Below are positions 44,582 through 56,466 of a stretch of DNA of 62,500 bases, in pieces. The notes under the pieces are model-generated. The model did no database searches, was not told the DNA's origin, and saw nothing but the letters and a program-made list of their open reading frames with translations. The stretch is from Balamuthia mandrillaris (lineage: Eukaryota > Discosea > Longamoebia > Balamuthiidae). The stretch is from NCBI GenBank assembly GCA_031835245.1, contig JAVKOQ010000126.1, positions 1-62,500 of the forward strand, in the 5' to 3' direction. Both the position numbers and the translations under genes were made by a program. The first letter of the stretch is position 1, and every line of letters starts with the position of its first letter.

Positions 44582-47500
44582 GAAGGAAGAGGAGGTTCCG
44601 TTCAAGTCGTAGGAGGAAGGGGAGGAGGGCCAGGAGCACCAGGCGGGCAAGGCGGACCAGCAGAAGGCAGCGTGGGTGCTTTGCTGGCAGCGCGCAGAGC
44701 AGCCAAAGCTGCAGAGGGAGGCTCCCCTGCTGCTCCTCCTTCTGGGGCTATGTTGGACCCACCGGCAGCCGCTCGTGGCGGAGGAGCAGGGGGAAGGGGC
44801 AAAAGCGTTTCAGCCATCCAGGGCAAACTTAACATCCCGCTTGGCGGTATGATGGGCGGAGGAGGAGGAGGGTCGATGATGATGGGCATGATGGGAGGGC
44901 CGGGAGGACCCTCCATAGCGGAGCTGAAGAGACAGAAGGCGGAGAGGGAGGGCACATTGGTGGTTCAGAATGACCCGGCCAAGAGTATCACTAGTGCCAG
45001 TCTCTCACGTAACGTTCTCCTGTCCTTTCGTTATTGTTGCTCTTTCTTGTCGTTTCTTTGTTTTGTAACTTCTCTTCCTTGCATCGTTTCTCTCTCTCCT
45101 CCTCCTCTCTCGCTCTCGCTCTCTCGCTCTCTCGCTCTCCCCGCTCTTTCACTAACCTTCTCCTTACTGCAACAGCCAGAGGAGCACCAGGAGGCTCACA
45201 ATTGTATCATCCACAAAGGTCAAAGCCAAAACGCAAAGGCACAAAGCTGCCGTCCATGTATCCAGTACCACACCCTTCCTTCTCTCAGATCGTCGTCCGA
45301 AGTGGCCGTTCCCGTACCACTCCTCCTCATCCTTCGCTGTCTGCCAAAGCAGATGAAGAAGAAAGAAGGAAGAAAGAAATGGAAGAGGAGGAAGAAGTGG
45401 CTAAGAAAGATCCTCAACAGTTAAGCGTCAAAGAGATGATGATTCTTAGACGAAAGGCCAAACGAGAGTCGCTCTCAGTAGAAAACAAAGAAGGAGGCGA
45501 GGAAGAAGGAAAGAAGCAAGCATTACCACAATTGATGGTGACAACAGCCGAAGCAGCTGCAGAGAAGAAAGAAGAAGTGCAGCAGCAACAACAAAAACAG
45601 GAACCCGCTGAAAAACAGAAAGAAAAAGCAGAGGAGGAACAAGTTCAGCAAATCAAAGAGGAACAAGAAAGAGAAGAGAAGGAACAAAAGGAAAAAGAAG
45701 AGGCAGAAAGAAAAGCAAAAGCGGAGAAGGAGGAACGAGAAAAAGAAGAGAAGGAGAGGAACGAAAAGGAAGCTGCAGAGAGGAAAGCAAAGGAAGAGGC
45801 GGAAACGAAAGAAAAAGAGGCAGAGAGGAAAGCAAAGGAAGAAGAGGAAAGAAAAGCAAAAGAAGAGGCAGAAAAGAGAGAAAGAGAAGAGAAGGAACAA
45901 AAGGAAAAAGAAGAGGCTGAAAGGAAAGCTAAGGAAGAGAAGGAAAGGAAAGAAAAAACAGAGGCCGAAAGAAAAGAAAGAGAGGAAAAGGAAAGAAAGG
46001 ATAGAGAAGAGAAAGAAGCACAAAGATTAAAGGAAGAACAAGAGCGTAAGATACGAGAAGAAGAGGAAGCTGCCAGAGAAGAACAACGCAGGAAAGAAGA
46101 GAAAGAACGAAAGGAAAGGGAACGCAAAGAACAAGAAGAGAGAGAAGCCAAAGAACGAGAAGAACGAGAACAAAGGTTGAAGGAAGAACGAGAGAAGCGA
46201 GAACAAGAACGCAAAGAACAGGAAGAAAGAGAAGCCAAAGAACGAGAGGAAAGAAGAAAACTCGAAAAGGAAGAAAGAGAACGAAAGGAAAGGGATCGCA
46301 AAGAACAGGAAGAAAGAGAAGCCAAAGAGCGAGAGGAAAGAAGAAAACTCGAAAAGGAAGAAAGAGAAAAAGCGGTGCGAGAACAGAAGGAAAGGGAGGA
46401 AAAAGAAGAGCAGGAAAGACAGGAAAGAGAGAGACTGGAACGAGAAGAGAAGAAGCGTCAACTGGAAGAGGAGTTGGAGAGAAAGAAACGCGAAAGAGAG
46501 GAAAAGAAATTGAGGAAGCTGCAAGAGAAACTGGAGAGAGAGAAGAAAGAACAGGAGGAAAGAGAAAGGCAAGAAAAGGAAGAACGAGAAAGGAAGGAAA
46601 GGGAAGAGCAAGAACGCAGAGAAAAGGAAGCACGAGAAAGAAAAGCGCAAGAGGAAAGAGAAAGACAAGAACGAGAGGAGCGAGAGAGAAAGAGATTGGA
46701 AGAGTTAGAAACGTTACGAAAGGAAAGAGAAGAAAGGATTCGCATAGAAGAACTGGAAAGAAAGGAACGATTGGAAAGAGAAGAGCAAGAACGAAGGGAA
46801 AAGGAAGAACAGGAAAGGAGAGAAAAGGAAGAGAAGGCAGAACGAGAAAGAAAGGAGAAGGAGGAGAAGGAATGCAAAGAGCGAGAGGAACGCGAAGCGG
46901 AGGAAAAACGAAGACAGGAAAAAGCTAAAGAAGAGGAGGAAAAGAGATTGCAGAGAGAAAAAGAAAAACAAGAATTAGAGCAGCGATTGAAGGAAGAAAG
47001 GGAACAAAGAAAAAAAGAAAGAGAAGAACGCGAAAGAAAACTTCGCGAAGAAGAAGAACAAAGAAGAAAAGAGGCCGAAGAGAGAAGAGAGCGAAGAGAG
47101 CGAGAGAGAAAGGAGCGAGAAGAGAGAGAAAGAAAAGAGAGAGAAGAACTAGAAAAGCAGTTAGAAGAAGAACGAGAGAGAAAACGTTTGGAACTGGAGC
47201 GAAAGAAGGAAGAAGAGAGGCAAGCAGAGCTGGAACGCATCGAAAGGGAGAAGCAAGAAAGAGAGGCGAAGAGACTGGAGGAAGAGGAAAGGTTGAGAAA
47301 GTTGGAGGAGGAACGCATTCGCATGTTGGAGCAACTGGAAAAAGAAAAGTTGGAGAAGGAGCGAAAAGAAATGGAGGAGAAGGCAGAAGCTCTTCGCAAG
47401 GAAAAAGAAGAGAAAGAAAGGAAGGAGAGAGAACGACTGGAAAGAGAAATGGAGGAGAATCGACAAAGACTAGAGGAGCAGAAGAGACTAAAGGAGGAGC

Positions 47501-48717
47501 GAGAGCGAATGGAGGAGGAGAGAAGAGCCAAGGTGGAGGAACTCGAACGCCAACGCAGACAAATCGAAAAAGAGAGACGCAAAGAAGAACAGAGAAAGCA
47601 AAAAGAACAGGAAGAAATGATGCAACGACAAATCGAAGCAAAACGACAAAGAAGACAAGAAGAGTTGGCGCAGCGTCGTGAGGAAGAAGACCAAGAAATG
47701 GCTCGCTGGGAGGAGCAAATGAAAAAAGCGGAGGAGACACGCCGAGAGGAGGCTCGTCGTAGAGAAGAAGCTTTAGAAGAGAGTGAAAGAAGAGATCTGC
47801 TTCGTGTAATCGGACTTCAGCAAATGCAACTTTCTTTAGAAGAGGAGGAGAACAAGAAATACGTGGAGGAGGAAGAGCGAATGTTCCGAATGTACGAGGC
47901 TGCTCTGGAGGAGTATAAGAAGCTACGTGCCGACCTGTTGAGTGGGCACGAAGCGGAGGCACAATTGCTAGACGATCTCAACAGCGCCAAAGCTGAGTTC
48001 AATCGTGCCAGGAAGCAGCTCGCTCGACGAGAGTCAGATCACTTCTTCTCGGAGAACGAGAAGCAGCACCTGCAAGTGCAGTTTGAACGTCTTTTGGAGA
48101 CAACCAAACGAGCGGAGCAACAAGTGAGAACGGCCCAAAAGGAACTGGTGACGAAGAAGAAGGAATGTGATGGCCTGCAGATGGATGTCGAAGTGCTTCG
48201 CGACAGACTCAATCTGGAGAGTAACCTCCCAACCGCCTTGAAGGAGGCAACGGAGGAGATCGAGGAGCTGCTTCGCAAGAATGAGGAACGCAAGGAGGAG
48301 ATTCGTCGGCTGAAGCAGGAGCTCTTCACTTACAAGTCTGACCCAAGCTTGGCCCGCAAGCAGAGCGAAATGTTGGAAGAGGAGAATCGACATGTGGAGG
48401 AGGAGGTCGACAAGAGGATCCTCGTCAACGATCGCTTGGGGGAGGAGGTGGAGAGGCTGCGCCAGAAGATCAAGGAGGCCAAGGCGGACGCGGAGGAGAT
48501 GGCGGAGGACACCCAGAGGCTGAGAAGAGCGAATAGGCAGCTGAGGAGGAGGATCGCGGAGGCGGACAGGCGGGAGGAGGAAAGGAGGGAGGAAGAGGAG
48601 GAGAGGAGGAGAGGGGAGGATAAGATCCGGGCTGTCCGGGAGGAGATCGAGAGGTTGAAGAAGGTGATCCAGCAAGAGAGGGAGGTCATCGCGAAGTTGA
48701 AGCAAGAGACAAACTGA
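44411..48717 (+). CDS. Giant E/K/R-rich helix protein with duplicated IQGKLNIP motif
   Basis: Two exons, 44411-45008 and 45176-48717, joined in phase 1; 1379 residues. The first 200 residues are Gly/Pro-rich and contain two copies of KSVS(S/A)IQGKLNIPL, followed by SIAELKRQKAEREG. From about residue 255 to 1100 the sequence is an almost unbroken run of Glu, Lys and Arg (REEKERKEKEEAERK type), expected to form a stable single alpha-helix rather than a classical coiled coil. The last 250 residues have regular heptads (LEETNRHVEEEVDK-like). The short repeated motif may bind a partner; I do not recognise it. No motor, calponin or membrane domain was found. A cytoskeletal spacer or scaffold is plausible. 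Confidence 0.75.
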
Positions 48718-49144
48718 TGTCCATTTTCTTCGGGAGCTTAGAGGATAATGTGGTGTGGGTTATAGTAGTCGAAGTTTTCGTTCTTTTTGCTTTCTGTGAC
48801 TTCTTTTATCTTTTCGTAGTGTTAAACAAAAAAAAAAAAAAACAAACCATTACTCCGAACGAAAACTGTGAAGCCCCAGAGGCACGCTTTTGAAGAGGAA
48901 TATCCCTGTAAGTTGACAACGCGACGACATGCTCCACCAAGGACGCGGCCTTGTTTTAACCGACCATCGAGCAAGCATTGGGTGCTTGCATATCAAGAAG
49001 CATTCCCTTTTCCTTCTGCCGTGACCGTTGGGGCACATGAACTCACAGAGGTAAAAAAAAAGGCGCCAAAAGTGACCGTTACAGCAGCAACAGTTTGTTA
49101 TGTAAACGTGTTATGTGGAAAGAAAGCAAAGAATTAAAAAAAAA
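48718..49144. other. Spacer upstream of GRF/HARP gene
   Basis: 427 bases with a poly-A run near 48826. A short open frame (48868-49137) shows no protein character. It probably contains the 3' flank of one gene and the promoter of the next. Confidence 0.4.
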
Positions 49145-51038
49145 ATGGTTCAGGGCTCATCGCTGACGGGATGGCCAGCTTGTTGGTGCGGAGCGACTTG
49201 CGCGTTACGCTTCGTGAAGAAAGAAGGGGCCAACCAAGGACGTCCTTTCTATGGCTGCGGCCACAACTACATGGCCGAAGGCGGATGCGCCTTCTTTCAA
49301 TGGGCGGACGACAACCCTTCTTCCACCGCTTCTTCTTCTGCTGCTTCCTCTTCTTTCTCCTCCTCTTCTTCTTCCTATTCTTCTTCCACGCAACGCTCCA
49401 TCGACAGCCTCACGCAAACCTTCTTTCTTCCATTGATTCAAACCTCCCCCGACAACCTCTTGACCAAAGATCCCAGCCTCGCTGGCTTTGAAGGATATTT
49501 CGACGGCCACGGCGTTTCCTATCGCATAAAGGAGAGGGAGAAAGAGGTGGCGGTCTCCTTTGACTACGACGCCACTTTGATATCGTTGTTCAAAGGGCAT
49601 GTGAAAGGCCGTCGATGGAATCCAGCCACGAAAGAGTGGACGTGCCCATTGACATCCTTCCCTCAACTCGAAGCCTTGATGACGTTTCTCGGATGTGTGT
49701 TCTATCCCTCCGGTTCGAAAGGTTTGAAGCATATAAAGAAAGCTAGCGACGAAGAAGAAGAAGAAGAAAAAGATGGAATTCGGATTGAAGTCCATCCGTT
49801 GAAGCTGATGTGCGAGTTGGAGTTCACTTACGATGCCGATTTGGTGAATGCCATACGTCAGCTGCATCCTCAACAACGAAAGGTTCGTCTTCTTTGTTGT
49901 TTCTGGCTTTTATTCATTCATCCTGTATTAAACAAGCAACTTTTGTTATGGTTAACAAAAAAAAAAGTGGGTGCCATCAAAGAAGAAATGGGAGGTGGAC
50001 CTTTCGGCGTTATCAGAACTGGTGGAGGCCTTCCGACCTTTTCTGCAACAGCCATCCAAAGGCCTAACAGCCATACAATCTTTCATTAACGAAGAAGAAA
50101 GAGGGCTTCTTAGTTCGCTTCATCCTCCAGGGGACATTCCTCTTTCTGCTTCTTCAACAAACTATCTTCAGACCATTCGTTCGTTTGAAGAGAATGAAGA
50201 TGATATCGTAAAAAATGAAGTCGATGATGATGATGATGATGACGATGAAGAAGGAAGAGATAGTGACGAAGAAGACGATGAAGACGAAAGAAGAGAAGAC
50301 AAAGTGTACATCACAGTTTCGACTCCACAAAATCAACAAACTGGTCCAACTGCAAAAGTTGTGGTTTATGACAACAGAAAGCCAAAAGTGGAAGAAAAAG
50401 AGAAAGAAAGGAAGGAGAAGGATGTTGAAGACGATGACGAGGTCGTTATCGTCAACGTTTCCGCTCCTCGTTCTTCAGCGCCACAACAAAAACCAACAGT
50501 ACCAATTTACGATTACAGCAGAAAGAAAGAAGAAGAGAAGCCCTGTGGATGTGGAAGACCGCACATCAAGATCAACGGCGTTCATATCTGTAGATATTAT
50601 GGCAGTTTCAAGGTTAGTTAGTTCGTTTATGTCTTTTCTTACCTTCTATCGAACAGAAAAGAGAGAAAAGAGAAAACGAGAAAACGAGAAACAGAGAAAC
50701 AGAGAAAAGAAACGAGGAAAGACAAAAGAATGTCCTCCCACATTTGCTGACAAAAACAAAAACGAACAAACGCAACACACAAAAAAAAGTGTGGAGGGTG
50801 TGGTAACCGATGGACCTCGGCCTACACTTGGGAGGGCGAAACCCAAAAATGTCGTTCCTGCAACCGAGAGGAGAAGCCTTGGAAGAAAGAGCAGCTTCAA
50901 GGAGGAGTGGGAAGCGGCATTCAAGGCCCGCACGACACGGCCCGCTGTGGCATGTGCAAGAGGCTTGGCTACGATTGTTCGTTGAGAGGTTCTCCAAAGT
51001 ATTCCTCTTATGAGTCCTATTATGACTATAGATTCTGA
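49145..51038 (+). CDS. GRF zinc finger / HARP-like / 3CxxC zinc-finger protein
   Basis: Three exons joined in phase 0: 49145-49882, 49968-50612 and 50790-51038; 543 residues. Residues 10-55 form a GRF-type finger (CWCGATCALRF, PFYGCG, GGCAFFQWAD). Residues 130-262 contain two HARP-like units: FDYDATLISLFKGHVKGRRW with NPATKEWTCPLTSF, and ELEFTYDADLVNAIRQL with WVPSKKKWEVDLSALSELV. An acidic/Ser linker follows. The C-terminus (about 440-530) is a 3CxxC-type finger: CRYYGSFKCGGCGNRWTSAY, then KCRSC and CGMCKRLGYDC. GRF fingers bind single-stranded DNA, HARP domains are annealing modules of SMARCAL1, and 3CxxC fingers bind RNA or membrane proteins (ZAR1, RTP). No helicase is present. The third exon was identified from the Cys pattern. 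Confidence 0.8.
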
Positions 51039-51195
51039 TTTTTGAAAGAAAGCGATGAAAATAATAAAAAACAAAGACAGAGTGAAAGAGAAAAGACAAA
51101 CAGAAAGAAAACATCAAAGAAGAGCGTTACTGTCTACAGAAGAAAAAATAGCTGTATTTCATATCACTTTTTGCTTGGTTGATGGTTGGATGGTT

Positions 51196-53195
51196 TTACT
51201 TATTGGACCATTTTGGCTTTCTTCTTTCGAGAAATGCACTTACGCCCTCCTGTCCTGACTCTGAAACTCTTGCTTTCGCTATTCTGCTCGCTAAGTCACT
51301 GTTTGAAGTTCGTTATTTCGTGTTAAGGAGAGAACAAAGGACAGAGCAAACTTAAAAGAAAGAAAGCGAGTTAACCTCTTCATGCCAAGAGGATTGGTGC
51401 CATAGCTCTGCGAGACCGTTCGAATGAGGTTCTTGCAGGACCTCATAGCTACCGGCGAGTTATTCAACATCTCCTTGCCCAACAGCGTCTCCAACAGGTA
51501 CTCGTCCAACTTCTCCACACTCTCAAAGTAAGCCGATATCAAACCGATTCTCTTGGCCTCCTCCGCTCCGAATCGCTCTCCTGTGAGAAAGTATCTGGAG
51601 GCGTGGGTCTTGCCAATCTTCTCCATGACGAAGGGAGAGATGACGGCTGGAATGAGGCCCAGTTTGACTTCGGTGAAACCGAATTGGGCGGTGGAGACGG
51701 AGAAAGCAAAGTCGCAGACAGAAACGAGCCCCGAGCCTTTATTTTTTAGTTTTGCAGGTTTTAGTTAGAAAGGGAATGGAATAAAGAGAGAAGAAGGAAG
51801 ATAGAAGACAGGCTAAAACAAAAAAAACAAACAAACAAACAGAAGAATGAAACAAAACAGAAGCAGAAAGCATAAAGAAGAAAGAAGAGAGAAGAAGAAC
51901 GAAGAACGAAGAACGAAGAACGAAGAAGAAGAAGAAGAAGAAAAAAAAGAAGAACAAGAACAAGAACAAGAACAAGAACAAGAACAAGAACAAGAACAAG
52001 AACAACAACAAGAACAAGAACAACAACAAGAACAACAACAAGAACAACAACAAGAACAAGAACAAGAACAACAACAAGAACAAGAACAACAACAAGAACA
52101 ACAACAAGAACAACAACAACAACAAGAACAAGAACAAGAACAAGAACAAGAACAACAACAAGAACAACAACAAGAACAACAACAAGAACAACAACAACAA
52201 CAAGAACAAGAACAAGAACAAGAACAACAACAAGAACAACAACAAGAACAACAACAAGAACAACAACAAGAAGAAGAGTGAAGAAGAAGAACGAAGAGAG
52301 AAGAAGAAGAAGAAGAAGCACAAGAAGAAGAAGAAGAAGAAGAAGAAGAAGAAGAAGAAGAAGAAGAAGAAGAAGAAGAAGAAGAAGAAGAAGAAGAAGA
52401 AGAACGAAGACGAACGAAGAACGATGAACGAAGAACGAAGAACGAAGAAGAAGCAAAAAAGAAAGAAGCAAGGAAGAAACCTCCTCCAAGGGCAGAGCCA
52501 TTCACTCGTCCAATTACAGGAATGGGGCAAGACTGAATGGTGTGGAACATGTCAAACAGCTCATAAGAGTCTTTCTCGTTCTGTTCTTGAGTGTAGTTGA
52601 TCATCTTCTTCATCCAGTTGAGGTCCGCCCCAGCAGAGAAGGACGGCCCTTCTCCTGTTAGTACCACCATATCACACTATGAAAAGAAGAAAAAAAGAGA
52701 GTTAGAAATGGAGTGAAGGATGAAAAGAACTACCCATAGAGAGGAAGCTGAAGAAAAGAAGAGAAGAGAAGAGAAGAGAAGAGAAGAGAAGAGAAGAGAA
52801 GAGAAGAGAAGAGAAGAGAAGAGAAGAGAAGAGAAGAGAAGAGAAGAGAAGAGAAGAGAAGAGAAGAGAAGAGAAGAGAAGAGAAGAGAAGAGAAGAGAA
52901 GAGAAGAGAAGAGAAGAGAAGAGAAGAGAAGAGAAGAGAAGAGAAGAGAAGAGAAGAGAAGAGAAGAGAAGAGAAGAGAAGAGAAGAGAAGAGAAGAGAA
53001 GAGAAGAGAAGAGAAGAGAAGAGAAGAGAAGAGAAGAGAAGAGAAGTGAAGTGAAGAGAAGAGAAGAGAAGAGAAGAGAAGAGAAGAGAAGAGAAGAGAA
53101 GAGAAGAGAAGAGAAGAGAAGAGAAGAGAAGAGAAGAGAAGAGAAGAGAAGAGAAGAGAAGAGAAGAGAAGAGAAGAGAAGTGAAGAACGATGAA

Positions 53196-53262
<67 letters not shown>

Positions 53263-53626
53263 AAAGGGTCAGACTCACTGGAGCAGTGCCTTTGTTGACT
53301 TGCTCTTCAACCTGGGCAAAGGCCTTGGTGATGTCTTGTATGACAAACTCGTTGAAGGCGTTGTGCGTTTTTGGACGGTTCAGAGTGACCCAACGGACCT
53401 TCCCTTTGTCCTCCACCTTCACGAAGCTCTCCCTTTCCTGGCTGTCGCTGCTGGCGCAGAAGAAACGGGCAGAAGCAAAGCTTGTCCTTAGTTTGGCGGC
53501 GTCGGCAAAGGCGGGAGCACAAGCAAAGCAGCTTTTCCTGCCGCCGCCACCTTTGGCGAAGGCGAGAAAACGCCCAGTAGCGGGAGAAGGACTGGTTCTG
53601 CCAACCAACAGGGCAAACGTGGCCAT
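51196..53626 (-). CDS. AUH: Methylglutaconyl-CoA hydratase / enoyl-CoA hydratase, mitochondrial
   Basis: Four exons on the minus strand: 53626-53279, 52676-52481, 51736-51376 and 51298-51196; phases agree, 335 residues. The first 60 residues are Arg/Ala/Ser-rich without acids, a mitochondrial presequence. Crotonase-fold motifs follow: VRWVTLNRPKTHNAFN, FSAGADLNWMKKM (the ADLNWM form typical of leucine-pathway methylglutaconyl-CoA hydratase), GSALGGGSGLVSVCDFAF (oxyanion loop), and FGFTEVKLGLIPAVISP with a catalytic-site glutamate. The last exon supplies RIAKARVSESGQEGVSAFLE and the RRKPKW ending. The product should hydrate 3-methylglutaconyl-CoA in leucine breakdown; a general enoyl-CoA hydratase is the alternative. 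Two of its introns are the most repeat-rich in the window. Confidence 0.88.
51885..52450 (-). repeat. CAAGAA/CAACAA/GAA microsatellite in AUH intron
   Basis: About 560 bases of mixed CAAGAA, CAACAA and GAA units on the plus strand, pyrimidine-rich on the sense strand, within the second intron of the hydratase gene. Confidence 0.92.
52753..53183 (-). repeat. GAGAA pentamer microsatellite in AUH intron
   Basis: About 85 copies of a 5-base unit GAGAA (TTCTC on the sense strand), almost perfect apart from a GTGAAGTGAA interruption near 53045, followed by (GA)n to about 53258. It occupies most of the first intron of the hydratase gene. Confidence 0.95.
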
Positions 53627-53743
53627 CCTCTCTTCACACTTAAATTTTTTTCCTTTTGTTTTTTTTTTCAAATGAATTATTTTATTAAGGGGTAATATTC
53701 TATTTAAATGATAACTTAAGTTTCAGTCTGAACTTTCACGTCG

Positions 53744-53816
53744 TCTTCTGTAGCTTAGTCGGTAGAGCGTCTGACTGTTAATCAGGAGGTCGTTGGTTCG
53801 AGCCCAACCAGAAGAG
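53744..53816 (+). tRNA. tRNA-Asn (GTT)
   Basis: 73-base cloverleaf. The acceptor stem TCTTCTG pairs perfectly with CAGAAGA, followed by discriminator G. The D-arm region is GCTTAGTCGGTAGAGC. The anticodon arm TCTGA-CTGTTAA-TCAGG places GTT at 34-36. The T arm is GTTGG-TTCGAGC-CCAAC. There is no intron. A T6 run follows four bases downstream. Confidence 0.95.
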
Positions 53817-53820
53817 ATTC

Positions 53821-53826
53821 TTTTTT
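53821..53826 (+). terminator. Pol III T-run terminator of tRNA-Asn
   Basis: TTTTTT starting five bases after the tRNA end, the usual Pol III stop signal. Confidence 0.8.
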
Positions 53827-53975
53827 AAATGTGTTTAGAACGGCACATATTAGGTTGGACTTCGGGATAATTGATCTTCGAATTGATCATAAATCTTAGA
53901 AATCTGATTGGGCGATGCTTGAGATTAATTAAATTGCCACAAAAAAAAAGGCAAAGAAAAAGGAGGGAAGGGAAG

Positions 53976-54760
53976 ATGGCCTCTTCTCCCTCATCTCTTT
54001 TCCTCCCACCCTTTCCTCTTCTCTGCTGCTTCTTTTGCTTCGTTGCTGGCGCTGCTGCTGCCGCCACGGAGCAGCGTAGCAATGGAGGCGCAGTCTTGTC
54101 CCACTTTCACAAAGACTTCAACTACGCCGCCTCCGACTGCGGAGCCAAAATCTTGGACGCAAACCCAGATTCTCAAGTCTGTTTCACTCACCCTTCTCTC
54201 TCTCTCTCTTTTTCTTCACACTTTTTTCACTCACCTCCTATTTTTTTTAACAGCATTTGTTTCGAGTGTTGAATGAGCAAAAGGACCAATACAGCCTCAG
54301 CCCGTGTTGCAGCTCTCCTCGCTGGTACGTCGTGGAACTGTGTCAGGAGGTGGGCGTCACTTCCATCGAGCTGGCCAACTTTGAGTTCTTCTCGTCCACT
54401 TTTAAGGATTTTTCGCTCTATGGCAGCCATAAGTACTTCCCCCCTCTCGCATCTAGTTTTCTTTCTTCTCTCGTTCTCGTGCTCTTCTTCTCTTGCCCTC
54501 AGTCTCCCTTCTTCTGCTTCTCTGCCTTCTTCTCTCGTTCTCTGCTCTCGTGTTCTTGTTCCTTTTTCGTTAATCTCTTGTGCTCTTGGGAACTGTTCTT
54601 CTCGTTCTCTTCAACTTCTCTCTTGACGATCATTCTCTTCTTGCCCTATTTTGTGTGGAAAGCTGGCCAACAAAGACGTGGATTCCAATCGGTCATTTCG
54701 TCGCGTTGAATGTTCGTCAGATACAATACTTCAGCTGGGAGGAACCTGTTTGGTTTCGGT

Positions 54761-54805
<45 letters not shown>

Positions 54806-55501
54806 CTTGAGAAGAACCATTCTTTATCCTTTTTAAAACCAATATAGATATTTAAAAGTGGAATTCAAGAGTCATCATGGTGACCAATATTACTGCCCTC
54901 TTTCTGTCATTCGTGTACATGGCACTTCTCACGTCCATGTCCTCAAAGAGAGTGCGTTCTTCCTGCTCGCTATCTTCGACTTTTGTCTTTCGTTTTCTTT
55001 CTGTCTTCTTCCTTTTACAGAACTAATAGGCAGATAATAATAACAGTTCGATCAGACATACAACGAGGCCAAGCAAATTCACCATCTTCCGCGACGCCAT
55101 CGTCGAATAAGGAGAGTTCTTCTTCTACTTCGATATCATCTCTTTCTTCCAGAGAACAGCTTTCCATTATTCCGACGCCATTCCAACTTCCAACTCAAAG
55201 CCGTCCACCAACTTTAGAGCCATTACATCGAGGTCAATTCAAACTCTTAGAACAAAAAATACCAACACACTAATCTTTTTTCCCCCTCTACTCTTTCTCT
55301 TCTTTACTCTTGCCCTTCTGTTGTCTTGCTCTCTTCTTGCTCCCAAACAAATAGGCCGTAAGCACGACATGCAAAGAAAAAAAGAAGCAGAAGTGCTTCA
55401 TGCAGATATTCAAGATAGCAAAGAAAGTATCTTTGCAACATTGGCAAAACGAGGTCAGTCTTTTCTTCTCCCGGTTCTTGTTCACCAATACCTAACAACG
55501 G

Positions 55502-55543
<42 letters not shown>

Positions 55544-56466
55544 CAGTGGAGCAGCTTCGCTTCAATCAATCCCTTCATGAGCGATATTTGGACAACGTTT
55601 CTACTCACTATGCTAATGTCTACGATACGCTCAAGATGAGAGTAGAGCAACTCACTCTTGACAGTCGGACTCTTTCTTCCGTAGTTGAAGCCACTGCTGC
55701 GCTGCAACAAGTTATTCAAGTATTCTCTCTCCCTCTCCCCCTCTCTCCCTCTCCCCCTCTCTCCCTCTCCCCTCTCTCTCCCTCTCCTCTCTCTCGTGTC
55801 CGTCAAAAGCAAACACCACAATAAGTTGCGTGTTTGCCTCGAGTTATCACGGACAAATAGAAAACAAACAACAAATGCTTCCAAGTGAGACTTCCCAAAA
55901 TGTCTCATTTGACAATGAATGTTGTTACATCTTTCTTCCTCTCCGTCTTTCAAGTTTTAACCTAACCGTTCTTATTCTAAATAAAGGGAGAAAAAGCAAA
56001 CGAAGAGGTAAAAGCCGAAGTCGTCTCTCGAATGACGACCGTTCGACAAGTAATGCTCCACAAATCCGAAGAGATGGTCAAAGAATGGCGAAGAGCACAG
56101 CAAAGAATGTTTGCTATCGCGACTTTTGGATGTGTCTTATGTTACATCCTCTTTAGAACTTGCAACTTTTTTTTGGTGAGAAGCTTTCGACGATGGAATC
56201 TTCATTCGAGACTTCGAGACTTTTCGTATCGTTGTTACCAGTTTCAACAAAACGAAGAGGAAGAAGCAACGAGAAAGAAGAAAAAGAAAAAGAAGAAGAA
56301 GAGAAACGAAGAAAGACAAGAAATGGAAGGAAGGAGAGACAATAGAGAAGGAGCGAGAAGGAGTTGGCCAAATATGTTTAAAGCGATTATGAAAAAGAAG
56401 GAGCAAAGACTACAACAACGAGTACTCACACGACCGTCGAAGAAGAGCGTATCGTTCACTTTTTGA
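53976..56466 (+). CDS. SUN-domain ER membrane protein, SUCO/SLP1-like
   Basis: Eight exons: 53976-54176, 54254-54432, 54663-54758, 54848-54951, 55047-55232, 55355-55453, 55547-55719 and 55987-56466; phases agree, 505 residues. An N-terminal signal peptide (SLFLPPFPLLCCFFCFVAG) precedes the SUN-like domain at about 45-195: FNYAASDCGAKILDANPDSQ, YVVELCQEVGVTSIELANFE, FFSSTFKDFSLYGS, TWIPIGHFVALN, YLKVEFKSHHGDQYYCPLS and VIRVHG. This is the SLP1/SUCO/OSPT subgroup, ER proteins that protect or fold membrane and secreted clients. Ser-rich linker and coiled-coil segments follow. A transmembrane helix (FAIATFGCVLCYILFR) lies near residue 365-385, with a basic tail behind it. The 3' end overlaps the convergent E2-like gene. 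Confidence 0.85.

Noticed and set aside
46458-47962. Long Ser/Leu-rich minus-strand open frames
   Set aside because: Antisense of the E/K/R-rich helix gene; composition follows from GAA/GAG codons.
48868-49137. 89-codon open frame in the spacer before the GRF/HARP gene
   Set aside because: No recognisable domain, start context or splice signal, and it ends within the promoter of the next gene.
51739-52670. Poly-Leu, poly-Phe and poly-Cys open frames
   Set aside because: Translations of intronic CAAGAA/GAA repeats in the hydratase gene.
52753-53183. Possible CRISPR-like or satellite array
   Set aside because: It is a simple 5-base repeat with no spacers, inside an intron of a nuclear gene.
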